From Roseiarcus sp036513315 (GTDB taxonomy: Bacteria > Pseudomonadota > Alphaproteobacteria > Rhizobiales > Beijerinckiaceae), in NCBI GenBank assembly GCA_036513315.1, contig DATBZF010000011.1, positions 1-15,729 of the forward strand: a stretch of DNA of 15,729 nt, in the 5' to 3' direction. The notes under the pieces are model-generated. The model worked only from the letters and a program-made list of their open reading frames with translations. It did not search any database and had not been told where the DNA came from. A program made the position numbers and the translations under genes. This document shows, one piece after another, positions 6,654-14,353 of the stretch; positions within the stretch are counted from its first letter, which is position 1; each line of letters begins with the position of its first letter.

Positions 6654-8375
6654 TTATCGCGCGGCGCTGAGAGAAAGTTCGGTCGCCACAGGATCGGCCG
6701 CAGCGCGCTCGCGCGCTTCGCTGATCGTTCCGACATAGCTCACTTCCGGTTCGCGCAAGCCGGCGGTCAGCAGCGCGCGGCGAACCCCCGGCCGCGCCTT
6801 CGCGATCGACACATGCGTGTTCGCCCGCCGCAGCTTGCGCACGAAAACGGCGAGCGCTTTGGCCGCCGTTGTGTCGATCAGCGACACATCGGCGAAATCG
6901 AAAACGAAAGTGCTGGGATATCGTCCGACGCGGTCGAGCGCGGCGCTCACCGCGGCGGCAGCGCCGAAGAAGAAGGCGCCGCTGATCTTATAGACGATCA
7001 GGTCGGGATTGGGTGGCGCTTCCGTGGCGAAGGCCGCGGCCTCGCTGGAATCGGCCTCGTCCTCATCCACGGAGGTTCGACCTTCCCGCACTTCGATCGT
7101 CTCAGCCATGCGATGCAAGAACAAGAAGGCGGCGAGCGTCACGCCGACCCCGATGCCGAGCGTCAGGCTCTCGAAAATGGTCAGCAGAAACGTCGCCAGC
7201 AGAACAAGCGCGTCGCCGCCGAAAGCGCGCACAAGCGCGACAAATTCCTCCCTCTCCGCCATGCTCCAGGCGACCACCGCCAACACGGCGCCGAGCGAGG
7301 CAAGCGGGATATAGGCGGCGAGCGGCGCGGCGATGAGCATGAACAAAAGGACGTAGAGCGCATGCAACATGCCCGCTATCGGCCCCTTGGCGCCGGAGCG
7401 CACATTGGTCGCGGTGCGCGCGACCGTGCCGGTGACCGGCATTCCGCCAAAGATCGGCGCGAGGATATTCGCGACGCCCTGCGCGACCAGTTCGCAATTT
7501 GAGCGGTGTCGCCGGCCGGTCATGCCGTCGGCCACGACCGCCGAGAGCAGCGATTCGATTGCGCCGAGCAGCGCGATCGCGAAAGCGTCCGGCAACAGCG
7601 TCCACATTCTGGCGAGATCGAAAGCCGGCAAGGCCGGCGATGGCAGCGTGCGCGGCACGCCGCCGAAGCGCGAGCCGATTGTCGCAACATCCAGGTGAAG
7701 TAGCCCGGTGAGCGCCGCGCAAAGAGCCACCGCGATCAATATGCCAGGCCAATTCGGGCGCAGCCGCCGCAGGATCAGGATGATAGCGGCCGCCAATATC
7801 GATATTGCGAGCGTCATCGGTCGCATTGTGCCGATCGCGCCCGCCAACGCCGTCAGTTTGGGGACGAGCGCCGCCGGCTCCCTGTCGAGGTCGAGTCCGA
7901 CGAGCTCCTTGATCTGGCTTGCGAAGATGATGACGGCAATGCCCGTGGTGAAGCCGACCGTCACCGGATAGGGGATGTATTTGATATAGGTTCCCCAGCG
8001 CATGAAGCCGACCACGAGCATTATCGCGCCGGCCATCATCGTTGCGATCACGAGACCGTCATAGCCTTGACGCTCGACGATCGAGAAAATGAGGACGATG
8101 AAGGCGCCAGCGGGGCCGCCGATCTGAAAGCGGCTGCCGCCGAGCGCCGATACGAAAAAGCCGCCGACGATCGCAGTGTAGAGGCCGCGGTCGGGACTGA
8201 GGCCGCAGGCGATCGCGATCGCCATCGACAGAGGCAGGGCGACAACCGCTACGGTGAGGCCGGCGATCGCGTCCGCCTGCAAGTCGCGCAGGCGATAGCC
8301 TTCGCGCAGCAATGTCACGAGTTTTGGCGTATAGAGGTCGGCGAAGCCCGGCTTGCGTATCGTCCGATCGCTCAC
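6654..8375 (-). CDS. SulP family inorganic anion transporter with C-terminal STAS domain
   Basis: 573 residues. An integral membrane transporter for sulfate, bicarbonate or a dicarboxylate; the substrate is not decidable from sequence. The family signature lies at about 47-92 (ALPLSMAIAIACGLSPDRGL and SRFQIGGPAGAF). Many hydrophobic segments follow up to about residue 430. An acidic linker (SVDEDEADSSEAA) leads to a cytoplasmic STAS domain at about 460-555, with FDFADVSLIDTTAAKALAV in which Thr stands where anti-sigma antagonists have the phosphorylated Ser. The start ATG overlaps the stop of the upstream XRE gene by 4 bases (ATGA), so the two are co-translated. The gene ends 12 bases from the convergent IclR stop, leaving no room for a separate terminator. 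Confidence 0.94.
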   Translation of the reverse strand: MSDRTIRKPGFADLYTPKLVTLLREGYRLRDLQADAIAGLTVAVVALPLSMAIAIACGLSPDRGLYTAIVGGFFVSALGGSRFQIGGPAGAFIVLIFSIVERQGYDGLVIATMMAGAIMLVVGFMRWGTYIKYIPYPVTVGFTTGIAVIIFASQIKELVGLDLDREPAALVPKLTALAGAIGTMRPMTLAISILAAAIILILRRLRPNWPGILIAVALCAALTGLLHLDVATIGSRFGGVPRTLPSPALPAFDLARMWTLLPDAFAIALLGAIESLLSAVVADGMTGRRHRSNCELVAQGVANILAPIFGGMPVTGTVARTATNVRSGAKGPIAGMLHALYVLLFMLIAAPLAAYIPLASLGAVLAVVAWSMAEREEFVALVRAFGGDALVLLATFLLTIFESLTLGIGVGVTLAAFLFLHRMAETIEVREGRTSVDEDEADSSEAAAFATEAPPNPDLIVYKISGAFFFGAAAAVSAALDRVGRYPSTFVFDFADVSLIDTTAAKALAVFVRKLRRANTHVSIAKARPGVRRALLTAGLREPEVSYVGTISEARERAAADPVATELSLSAAR

Positions 8376-8662
8376 GGGGCGTCTCTTTCGCTCAGCGATC
8401 GTCCGCCCGCTGCCCCGGGCTGGCGCAGGCGGACGCCGCGTCCGCCGCCATCGCTGCGCATGTTTTCGCCGATCAACTCGACGCCTGCCGCCTCGAGCGC
8501 CGCGACGATCTTCATCAGGCTATCGACGACGCCGCGCACATTGCCTTCGCTCGCCTCCATTCTTTGGATCGTGGCGAGCGAAACATCTGAAAGCCGGGAC
8601 AATTCGCGCTGGTCGATGCCGAGCAGCGCGCGCGCGGCGCGCAATTGGGGAGCGGTGAGCAT
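8372..8662 (-). CDS. XRE-type helix-turn-helix regulator
   Basis: 96 residues. A Cro/C1-type helix-turn-helix covers about 6-57 (QLRAARALLGIDQRELSRLS, then DVSLATIQRMEASEG). A short tail follows, GVELIGENMRS and GVRLR, a pattern common in small alphaproteobacterial XRE proteins. It probably binds its own promoter as a dimer; the palindrome at 8714-8730 is the best candidate site. It overlaps the SulP gene by ATGA, which suggests it controls that transporter. No sensor domain is visible. The last 16 residues (QPGAAGGRSLSERDAP) are low complexity and may exist only because of the overlap. The ribosome site is weak. Confidence 0.88.
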   Translation of the reverse strand: MLTAPQLRAARALLGIDQRELSRLSDVSLATIQRMEASEGNVRGVVDSLMKIVAALEAAGVELIGENMRSDGGGRGVRLRQPGAAGGRSLSERDAP

Positions 8663-8698
8663 GCGGTGGACTCAGGTTAGAAGAGTGGATAAGCATGT

Positions 8699-8730
8699 AT
8701 CATAGCGCGATAGTGATGTCTAGAACATCA
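8699..8730 (-). promoter_or_regulatory. Promoter/operator region of the XRE-SulP unit
   Basis: A perfect 6-base inverted repeat, TGATGT-CTAGA-ACATCA, occupies 8714-8730. On the minus strand a TATGAT-like -10 lies at 8704-8699, with its -35 zone falling inside the palindrome. The AT-rich stretch stands out from the GC-rich surroundings. Binding here would block XRE-SulP transcription and could also touch the divergent LysE gene, whose start is 107 bases away. Autoregulation by the XRE protein is inferred. Confidence 0.45.
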
Positions 8731-8836
8731 ATATTGCTATTCTATGGGACGCTCTCATTGGGCAAGCCGCCCGCAATTGCCTTCCGGCCGGTTCGGTGAA
8801 ATGTTCGGCGCCCGCCGCGACACGACGAGGTCCCTT

Positions 8837-9451
8837 ATGAACGTAGAATTGTTCACCGCCTTCATCCTCATCACCATCGTCCTCATCATCATGCCGGGGC
8901 CGATCGTCACGCTCGTCGTCTCGACCGGCGCGACGCAAGGCATGCGCGCCGCCTTGACCACCGTCGTGGGGACGACGCTCGGCAATGCGCTGCTGCTGAC
9001 CGCGATCGCTTTCGGCCTGAACTGGGTTCTCGCCAATGCCGTCATCCTGTTCGAAGTCCTGCGCTGGGGCGGCGCCGCCTATCTCGTATGGCTCGGCTTT
9101 CAGGCCTGGCGGCATGCCGGCAAGAGCGGGCCGGCGCTGGCGCCGCGCGGCCATGTGCATTTCACGCGTGGGCTCCTCGTCGCGCTGTCCAATCCCAAGA
9201 CCACCGTCTTCTTCACGGCTTTCCTGCCGCAATTCATCGATCCCAATCTGCCGGCCGGGCCCCAGCTCGCCGCAATGTGCGTCTTCACGGTGATCCTCGC
9301 CGCGATGACGGATTCGAGCTGGGCGGTGGCGGCGGGGCTCGGCCGGGCCTGGTTCATGAAACCGGCGCGCGCCAAATTCCTCGGCCGCCTTTCCGGGACC
9401 GTCCTCATCGGCGGCGGCGTCTGGCTTTCGCTGGCCAGAAGGCCGAGCTGA
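8837..9451 (+). CDS. LysE/RhtB family amino-acid exporter
   Basis: 204 residues, typical for the family, with about six membrane segments. Signature pieces are IIMPGPIVTLV at 17-27 and RGLLVALSNPKTTVFFTAFL at 111-130, followed by PQFID. The start at 8837 has GAGG 6 bases upstream and gives the usual short N-terminus before the first membrane helix. A longer in-frame reading from 8744 adds 31 residues without family character. Substrates of this family are amino acids such as lysine, threonine or homoserine lactone; none can be assigned here. A transaminase gene follows 9 bases after the stop, so the two probably act on the same amino-acid pool. Confidence 0.92.
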   Translation: MNVELFTAFILITIVLIIMPGPIVTLVVSTGATQGMRAALTTVVGTTLGNALLLTAIAFGLNWVLANAVILFEVLRWGGAAYLVWLGFQAWRHAGKSGPALAPRGHVHFTRGLLVALSNPKTTVFFTAFLPQFIDPNLPAGPQLAAMCVFTVILAAMTDSSWAVAAGLGRAWFMKPARAKFLGRLSGTVLIGGGVWLSLARRPS

Positions 9452-9460
9452 GCGCCGGTC

Positions 9461-10393
9461 TTGGCCGACGCGTCCGCCCAAAACGAATATGCATCCGGCG
9501 CCGCCTATGTCGGCGGCGCCTTCGTGCCGATCGCGCAGGCTGGCATATCCGTGCTCGACTGGGGATTCACGCGATCCGACGCCGTCTATGACGTGGTGCA
9601 TGTCTTTCGCGGCGGCTTCTTTCGGCTGGGCGATCACCTTGATCGCTTCGCCCGCTCCATGCAGGCGCGCCGGCTCAGCGTTCCCGAGGACCGCGCGACG
9701 ATCGAGGCGATCCTGCATCGCTGCGTCGCTTTGACCGGCCTTGCCGATTCCTATGTCGCGATGGTCGCCAGTCGCGGCCGCCCGCGCATGTTCGGTTCGC
9801 GCCGCCCCGCCGATTGCCAGAACCATCTGATCGCCTACGCGATCCCCTGGATCGATGTGGTCCCTCCCGATGTTCAGGAACGCGGCGCCCATCTGTGGAT
9901 CGCCAGCACGCCGCGCGTGCCGGACGCTTCGGTCGATCCGAGCGTGAAGAACTATCAATGGAGCGACCTGACGAGCGGATTGATCGAGGCGCATGACAAT
10001 GGCTTCGACACCGTCGTCCTTTGCGACGCCGCCGGCATGGTGACGGAAGGCCCCGGCTTCAACATCTTCGTGGTCAAGGACGGCCGCGTGCTGACCCCCG
10101 ATCGCGGCGCGTTGCACGGGATCACGCGGCGATCGATATTGGAACTCTGCGCGGCATTGGGTGTGCCGGCCGAAATCGCGCCGATCCCGCGCGCTCTGCT
10201 CGAGGATGCGGATGAAGTGTTCGCCGCGACGACGGCGGGCGGCGTGATGCCGGTGGCGCGCGTCGGCGCGCGCGTCCTCGGCAATGACCGGCCAGGTCCG
10301 CTTTCGCTGCGGCTCAAGGAACATTACTGGCGCAAGCATGCCGAAGGCTGGTTGCGGACCGAAGTGCGCGGGGAGTGGAGCGAGCCCGCTTGA
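9461..10393 (+). CDS. Class IV (PLP) aminotransferase, branched-chain / D-amino-acid type
   Basis: 310 residues. Fold-type IV aminotransferase. The PLP lysine is K163 in SVDPSVKNYQWSDL. EGPGFNIFVVKDG is at 196-208 (E196 contacts the PLP ring nitrogen in this family), GITRRS at 220-225 binds phosphate, and ATTAGGVMPV at 256-265 closes the pocket. It resembles rhizobial proteins annotated as branched-chain aminotransferases or aminodeoxychorismate lyases; the substrate is open. The start is TTG at 9461: the frame has a stop at 9449-9451, this is the first start codon, and no ATG occurs before the conserved YVGGAFVPIAQAGISVLDWG. The 9-base gap from the LysE stop suggests coupling. A small hairpin CCCGC-TTGAG-GCGGG surrounds its stop codon (10385-10399). 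Confidence 0.9.
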   Translation: MADASAQNEYASGAAYVGGAFVPIAQAGISVLDWGFTRSDAVYDVVHVFRGGFFRLGDHLDRFARSMQARRLSVPEDRATIEAILHRCVALTGLADSYVAMVASRGRPRMFGSRRPADCQNHLIAYAIPWIDVVPPDVQERGAHLWIASTPRVPDASVDPSVKNYQWSDLTSGLIEAHDNGFDTVVLCDAAGMVTEGPGFNIFVVKDGRVLTPDRGALHGITRRSILELCAALGVPAEIAPIPRALLEDADEVFAATTAGGVMPVARVGARVLGNDRPGPLSLRLKEHYWRKHAEGWLRTEVRGEWSEPA

Positions 10394-10462
10394 GGCGGGT
10401 TGGAATACGCCCTGATCGCCTCTCGGCGAGAGATGGGACGGTGGCGCATATTGGGGGGAAAC

Positions 10463-11224
10463 GTGACAACCATTTTCATCTCGGCCGGGGTCGGCATCGT
10501 GACATTCGCCCTCGGCGTTTTTGGCCTGTACCTGCAGCGCCTGCTGCCGGAAAGCCATATGTCGACGGGATCGAAGGAGATGATCGGCGCGATCATGGGC
10601 CTCCTGACGCTGCTTCTGGCCCTCGTTCTGGGAACGCTGGTCGGCTCGGCCTACGGATTTTTCGCAGTCCAGAAAGCCAATGTCGAAACGCTTGGCGCGC
10701 GCTCGATCCAGCTCGATATGGCGCTGGTGCAATACGGGCCGGAGGCGCAGCCGCTGCGCGACGGACTTAAAGGCGCGCTCAAGAAGGCCTATCACACGAT
10801 CTGGGGCGGCGGCGACGCCGACCCGAAGGAGCTTGAAGTCGAATCTTACCTGCCCGGATTCGTGATGATGAACCAGGCGATCAGTTCGCTGAACCCGAAG
10901 ACGCCGGCCCAGACGCAATTGGTCGGCACGATTGGCGTCAACGCCGGAATTATCGAGCAGACCCGATTGCTGATGTCCCTGCAATTGGCCTCTCCGGTTT
11001 CCTGGCCATTGCTCGTTATCGTCGTCTCCTGGGCGATGCTGTTGTTCTGCGGTTTTGGCGTGCTCTCGCGCTTTAACTCCACAAACGTCGTCGCGCTCGC
11101 TTTTGGCGCGTTCGCTGTCGGCAGCGCGGTGTTTCTCATTCTCGAACTCAACGAGCCATTCACTGGCCTGTTCCGCATTCCCGGCGCGTCCGTCGAGCAG
11201 ACGATCAGAGCGGTCGGCGGGTAG
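10463..11224 (+). CDS. DUF4239 domain membrane protein
   Basis: 253 residues from GTG at 10463, which has GGGGGG just 4 bases upstream and places the first membrane helix at the N-terminus, as in homologues. In-frame ATG 10433 and TTG 10400 are weaker. Four membrane segments are seen at about 3-23, 42-66, 180-200 and 207-228. A soluble region of about 110 residues (68-178) between helices 2 and 3 is rich in charged residues (VETLGARSIQLDMALVQYG and LKGALKKAYHTIW). SKEMIGAIMGLLTLLLALVL is the family's recognisable core. DUF4239 is sometimes likened to bestrophin channels; the function is unknown. It lies 69 bases after the aminotransferase and may share its transcript. Confidence 0.85.
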   Translation: MTTIFISAGVGIVTFALGVFGLYLQRLLPESHMSTGSKEMIGAIMGLLTLLLALVLGTLVGSAYGFFAVQKANVETLGARSIQLDMALVQYGPEAQPLRDGLKGALKKAYHTIWGGGDADPKELEVESYLPGFVMMNQAISSLNPKTPAQTQLVGTIGVNAGIIEQTRLLMSLQLASPVSWPLLVIVVSWAMLLFCGFGVLSRFNSTNVVALAFGAFAVGSAVFLILELNEPFTGLFRIPGASVEQTIRAVGG

Positions 11225-11562
11225 CGGGGCGACTGAAAGGCCGGAAATTCTACTTGCCGCGTCGATTAAGCTCTTGAATCATAGCGCCTTTCCCCAAACG
11301 TCCCATCTGATGGAAAAGAAATGCGCCGTCGTTGAGAAAGGGTCTATCCTCGGGGATAACGGGGCCTTGAAGAATTGGGACAGGATGCCTTCGACCGACT
11401 CTCGTGTACGTCATTGCGAGGGAGCGAAGCGACGAAGCAATCCAGACTGAGCTATCGAAAGCCGTCGTCTGGATTGCTTCGGCGCCGCTCGCAATGACGG
11501 CCCGGTGTATCGCGACAAGTTCATCCTCCTCCGATTCTGGCTTTGTAATCGGGAGGCTTGAC
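11225..11562. other. Gene-free stretch before gcl
   Basis: 338 bases with no gene I can support. 11225-11400 is visibly less GC-rich than its surroundings and has a minus-strand open frame down to 11250 whose end (PVIPEDRPFLNDGAFLFHQM, then GRLGKG) looks protein-like but is unrecognised; it may be gene debris. 11409-11499 is a palindromic repeat. 11500-11562 holds the gcl leader with GGGAGG at 11551-11556. No clear -35/-10 pair was found. Confidence 0.5.
11409..11499. repeat. Palindromic intergenic repeat, family C (cgtcattgcgag...)
   Basis: Arms cgtcattgcgag (11409-11420) and ctcgcaatgacg (11488-11499) are exact reverse complements, as are gaagcaatccaga (11434-11446) and tctggattgcttc (11468-11480). 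The left half has extra bases between the two blocks. Such cgtcattgcgag-gaagcaatccag repeats are widespread in alphaproteobacteria. It sits 64 bases before gcl. Confidence 0.85.
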
Positions 11563-13374
11563 ATGGCGAGGATGAAAGCGATCGAGGCCGCCGTTCGCGT
11601 GCTCGAAAAAGAAGGCGTGACCTGCGCCTTCGGCGTGCCCGGCGCCGCGATCAATCCGCTTTATGCCGCGCTGAGAGCGCGCGGCTCGATCCGCCATATC
11701 CTGGCGCGCCATGTCGAGGGCGCTTCGCATATGGCGGACGGCTACACGCGCGCCAAGGCGGGCAATATCGGCGTCTGCATCGGCACGTCGGGGCCGGCCG
11801 GCACCGACATGATCACCGGGCTCTATGCGGCGATCGCCGATTCCATCCCCATCCTCTGCATCACCGGCCAGGCGCCGCGCGCCAAGCTTTATAAAGAGGA
11901 TTTCCAGGCGGTCGACATCGAGACGATTGCCAAGCCGGTCGCCAAATGGTCGGTCACCGTGCGCGAGCCCGCGCTGGTGCCGATGGTTTTCCAACAGGCG
12001 TTTCATGTCATGCGCTCGGGCCGGCCCGGGCCGGTGCTGATCGACCTGCCGATCGACGTGCAATTGGCGGAAATCGAATATGACGATTCCACCTACCAGC
12101 CGCTGGCGATCTACAAGCCCGCCGCCACGCGCGCACAGGCGGAGCGCGCCATCGCCATGCTGAACGAAGCGCAGAGGCCGCTGATCGTCGCCGGCGGCGG
12201 CGTCATCAACGCTGACGCCTGCGATCTCCTGGTGGAATTTGCCGAACTGACCGGCGTTCCCGTCATCCCGACCTTGATGGGCTGGGGCACGATTCCCGAC
12301 GATCATCCGCTGATGGCCGGCATGGTCGGGCTGCAGACCAGCCATCGCTACGGCAACGCCACTTTCCTCGAATCCGATTTCGTATTCGGCATCGGCAATC
12401 GTTTCGCCAATCGCCATACCGGCTCGGTCGATGTCTACACCAAGGGCCGCAAGTTCATCCATGTCGATATCGAGCCGACCCAGATCGGCCGCGTGTTCGG
12501 TCCCGATTTCGGCATCGTCTCCGACGCGCGGGCGGCGCTGAAGCTGTTCATCGAAGTCGCGCGCGAAATGAAGGCTGACGGGCGGTTGAAGAACCGCGAT
12601 TCCTGGGCGGCCAAATGCCTGCATCGCAAGAACAACATGCTGCGCAAGAGCCATTTCGACCAGGTTCCGCTGAAGCCGCAGCGCGTCTATGAGGAGATGA
12701 ACGAGGCGTTCGGACGCGACACCTGCTATGTCACGACGATTGGCCTTTCGCAGATCGCCGGCGCGCAATTCCTCAAAGTCTATAATCCGCGCAACTGGAT
12801 CAACTGCGGCCAGGCAGGGCCGCTCGGCTGGACCCTGCCCGCTGCGCTCGGCGTGCGCGCCGCCCATCCCGACAAGACGATCGTCGCGCTGTCGGGCGAT
12901 TATGATTTCCAGTTCATGATCGAGGAGCTCGCGGTCGGCGCGCAGCACAAACTGCCCTATCTGCATGTCGTCGTGAACAATTCCTATCTCGGCCTGATCC
13001 GTCAGGCGCAGCGCGGCTTCCAGATGGATTTCGAAGTCTCGCTCGGCTTCGACAATATTAACGCGACGCCGGAAGGCGACGCCCCGGCCGGCTACGGCGT
13101 CGACCATGTCGCCGTCGCCGAAGGCCTCGGCTGCAAGGCGATCCGCGTCAAGAGCCCGAACGAGTTCAAGGACGCTTTCGCCAAGGCGCAGGCCTTGATG
13201 AGAGAACATCGCGTGCCGGTGGTGCTGGAATTCATCCTCGAACGCGTCACCAATATTGCGATGGGAACCGAGGTCAACAACGTCAATGAGTTCGAGGAAA
13301 TCCTCTGCCTCGATCCCAACCTGTCGATCCGCGAGAGCCAGGACATGGGCGTCATCGAAAATGCGGGGACGTAG
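11563..13374 (+). CDS. gcl: Glyoxylate carboligase (tartronate-semialdehyde synthase)
   Basis: 603 residues (E. coli Gcl is 593). A thiamine-diphosphate enzyme that joins two glyoxylates to tartronate semialdehyde plus CO2, in the cytoplasm. The N-terminus KAIEAAVRVLEKEGVTCAFG followed by VPGAAINP is diagnostic. V51 in ARHVEGASHM stands where nearly all other ThDP enzymes have the activating Glu, the known hallmark of Gcl. The ThDP/Mg site is GDYDFQF at 445-451 with NN at 472-473. QAGPLGWTLPAALGV and HRYGNATFLESDFVFGIGNR are also conserved. The start at 11563 has GGGAGG 6 bases upstream; the frame stays open to 11404, but that part is a repeat. NINATPEGDAPAGYGVDH has about four residues more than E. 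coli. It is first in the operon with hyi, glxR and glycerate kinase. Confidence 0.98.
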   Translation: MARMKAIEAAVRVLEKEGVTCAFGVPGAAINPLYAALRARGSIRHILARHVEGASHMADGYTRAKAGNIGVCIGTSGPAGTDMITGLYAAIADSIPILCITGQAPRAKLYKEDFQAVDIETIAKPVAKWSVTVREPALVPMVFQQAFHVMRSGRPGPVLIDLPIDVQLAEIEYDDSTYQPLAIYKPAATRAQAERAIAMLNEAQRPLIVAGGGVINADACDLLVEFAELTGVPVIPTLMGWGTIPDDHPLMAGMVGLQTSHRYGNATFLESDFVFGIGNRFANRHTGSVDVYTKGRKFIHVDIEPTQIGRVFGPDFGIVSDARAALKLFIEVAREMKADGRLKNRDSWAAKCLHRKNNMLRKSHFDQVPLKPQRVYEEMNEAFGRDTCYVTTIGLSQIAGAQFLKVYNPRNWINCGQAGPLGWTLPAALGVRAAHPDKTIVALSGDYDFQFMIEELAVGAQHKLPYLHVVVNNSYLGLIRQAQRGFQMDFEVSLGFDNINATPEGDAPAGYGVDHVAVAEGLGCKAIRVKSPNEFKDAFAKAQALMREHRVPVVLEFILERVTNIAMGTEVNNVNEFEEILCLDPNLSIRESQDMGVIENAGT

Positions 13375-13383
13375 CAAACGTCA

Positions 13384-13507
13384 GCGCCGCCCCTCATCCG
13401 GCGCTTCGCGCCACCTTCTCCCCGCTGCGCGGGGCGAAGGGAACGCGCGCCCCTTCGCCCCGCGCAGCGGGGAGAAGGTGGCATGCATGACAGATGAGGG
13501 GCGGCGC
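13384..13507. repeat. Paired palindromic repeat, family A copy 2, inside the gcl operon
   Basis: The outer arms gcgccgcccctcatc (13384-13398) and gatgaggggcggcgc (13493-13507) are exact reverse complements. The inner 31-base arms at 13411-13441 and 13451-13481 are also perfect, with only 9 bases between them. The segments between outer and inner arms differ: the left carries GGCGC-TTC-GCGCC, the right a shortened gcatgcatgac. As RNA this would be a very stable long hairpin between the gcl stop and hyi start. Confidence 0.9.
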
Positions 13508-13548
13508 AAACCTCTGACTGATTGATCAACTATCTCAGGAACCACCCC

Positions 13549-14328
13549 ATGCCGAAATTCTCCGCCAATCTGACCTTCCTCTACGCCGATCTGCCTCTCC
13601 TCGACCGTTTCGCCGCCGCCGCAAAATCCGGCTTCAAGGGCGTCGAATATATGTCGCCCTATGAGGAGACGAAGAGCGATCTCGTCGCGCGGCTGCGCGA
13701 CAACGGCCTGACGCAGGCGCTGCATAATCTGCCGGCCGGCAATTGGGCGGCGGGCGAGCGCGGCATTGCAATTTTCCCCGACCGGGTCGAGGAATTCCGC
13801 CGCGGCGTTCATCAGGCGATCGACTACGCCAGCGCGCTCGGCTGCGGCCTCGTCAATTGCATCGCCGGCGTCGCCCCCAAAGGCGCCGATGTCAAAACGC
13901 TGCACAAGACTCTCGTCGCTAATCTGAGTTATGCGGCGGCCGAAATGGCGAAAGCGAAAATCAAACTGCTGGTCGAGCCGATCAACACCCGCGACATTCC
14001 GGGTTTCTTCCTCACCCGCACCGATCAGGCCCGCGCACTGATCGACGAAATCGGCTCCGACAATCTCTTCGTCCAATATGACATCTATCACATGCAGATC
14101 ATGGAGGGCGATCTCGCCCGCACGATGGAGGCGAACCTGCCCCGCATCGCCCATGTCCAGCTTGCCGACAATCCCGGCCGCAACGAGCCGGGCACCGGCG
14201 AAATCAATTATCCGTTCCTGTTCAAGCATCTCGACAAGATCGGCTATTCCGGTTGGATCGGCTGCGAATACAAGCCGCTCACCAACACTGTGGCGGGACT
14301 TGGCTGGATCAAGCCCTATCAATCCTAA
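13549..14328 (+). CDS. hyi: Hydroxypyruvate isomerase
   Basis: 259 residues (E. coli Hyi is 258). A TIM-barrel enzyme of the xylose-isomerase-like group that interconverts tartronate semialdehyde and hydroxypyruvate. MPKFSANLTFLYADLPLLDR opens the protein as in the family. The two catalytic glutamates are visible as E143 in VEPINTRDIPG and E240 in GCEYKP. Metal and substrate residues lie in QYDIYHMQIMEGD (176-188) and HVQLADNPGRNEPGTGEI (202-219). The start ATG at 13549 has AGGA 8 bases upstream; a TTG at 13522 would add 9 residues without support. It lies 174 bases after gcl, most of that gap being the palindromic repeat, and 25 bases before glxR. Confidence 0.97.
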   Translation: MPKFSANLTFLYADLPLLDRFAAAAKSGFKGVEYMSPYEETKSDLVARLRDNGLTQALHNLPAGNWAAGERGIAIFPDRVEEFRRGVHQAIDYASALGCGLVNCIAGVAPKGADVKTLHKTLVANLSYAAAEMAKAKIKLLVEPINTRDIPGFFLTRTDQARALIDEIGSDNLFVQYDIYHMQIMEGDLARTMEANLPRIAHVQLADNPGRNEPGTGEINYPFLFKHLDKIGYSGWIGCEYKPLTNTVAGLGWIKPYQS

Positions 14329-14353
14329 TTGCGCCCATCAGGAGTTCTCGACC

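Noticed and set aside
8720..10984. 754-residue minus-strand frame across the LysE, aminotransferase and DUF4239 genes
   Set aside because: It spans three genes with good motifs and ribosome sites on the plus strand; its composition (Arg, Gly, Ala, His, Asp-rich) is typical of antisense translation.
11521..11550. TTCATC-N17-TTGTAA as a gcl promoter
   Set aside because: It would place the transcription start within a few bases of the ATG, inside the ribosome site, which is unlikely for a gene with a strong Shine-Dalgarno.
11404..11562. N-terminal extension of gcl by 53 residues
   Set aside because: The extension is translated family C repeat; the ATG at 11563 with GGGAGG gives the normal Gcl N-terminus.
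11521..13377. 618-residue minus-strand frame opposite gcl
   Set aside because: Gcl is certain on the plus strand; the opposite frame is a codon-bias artefact, as are those opposite hyi and glxR.
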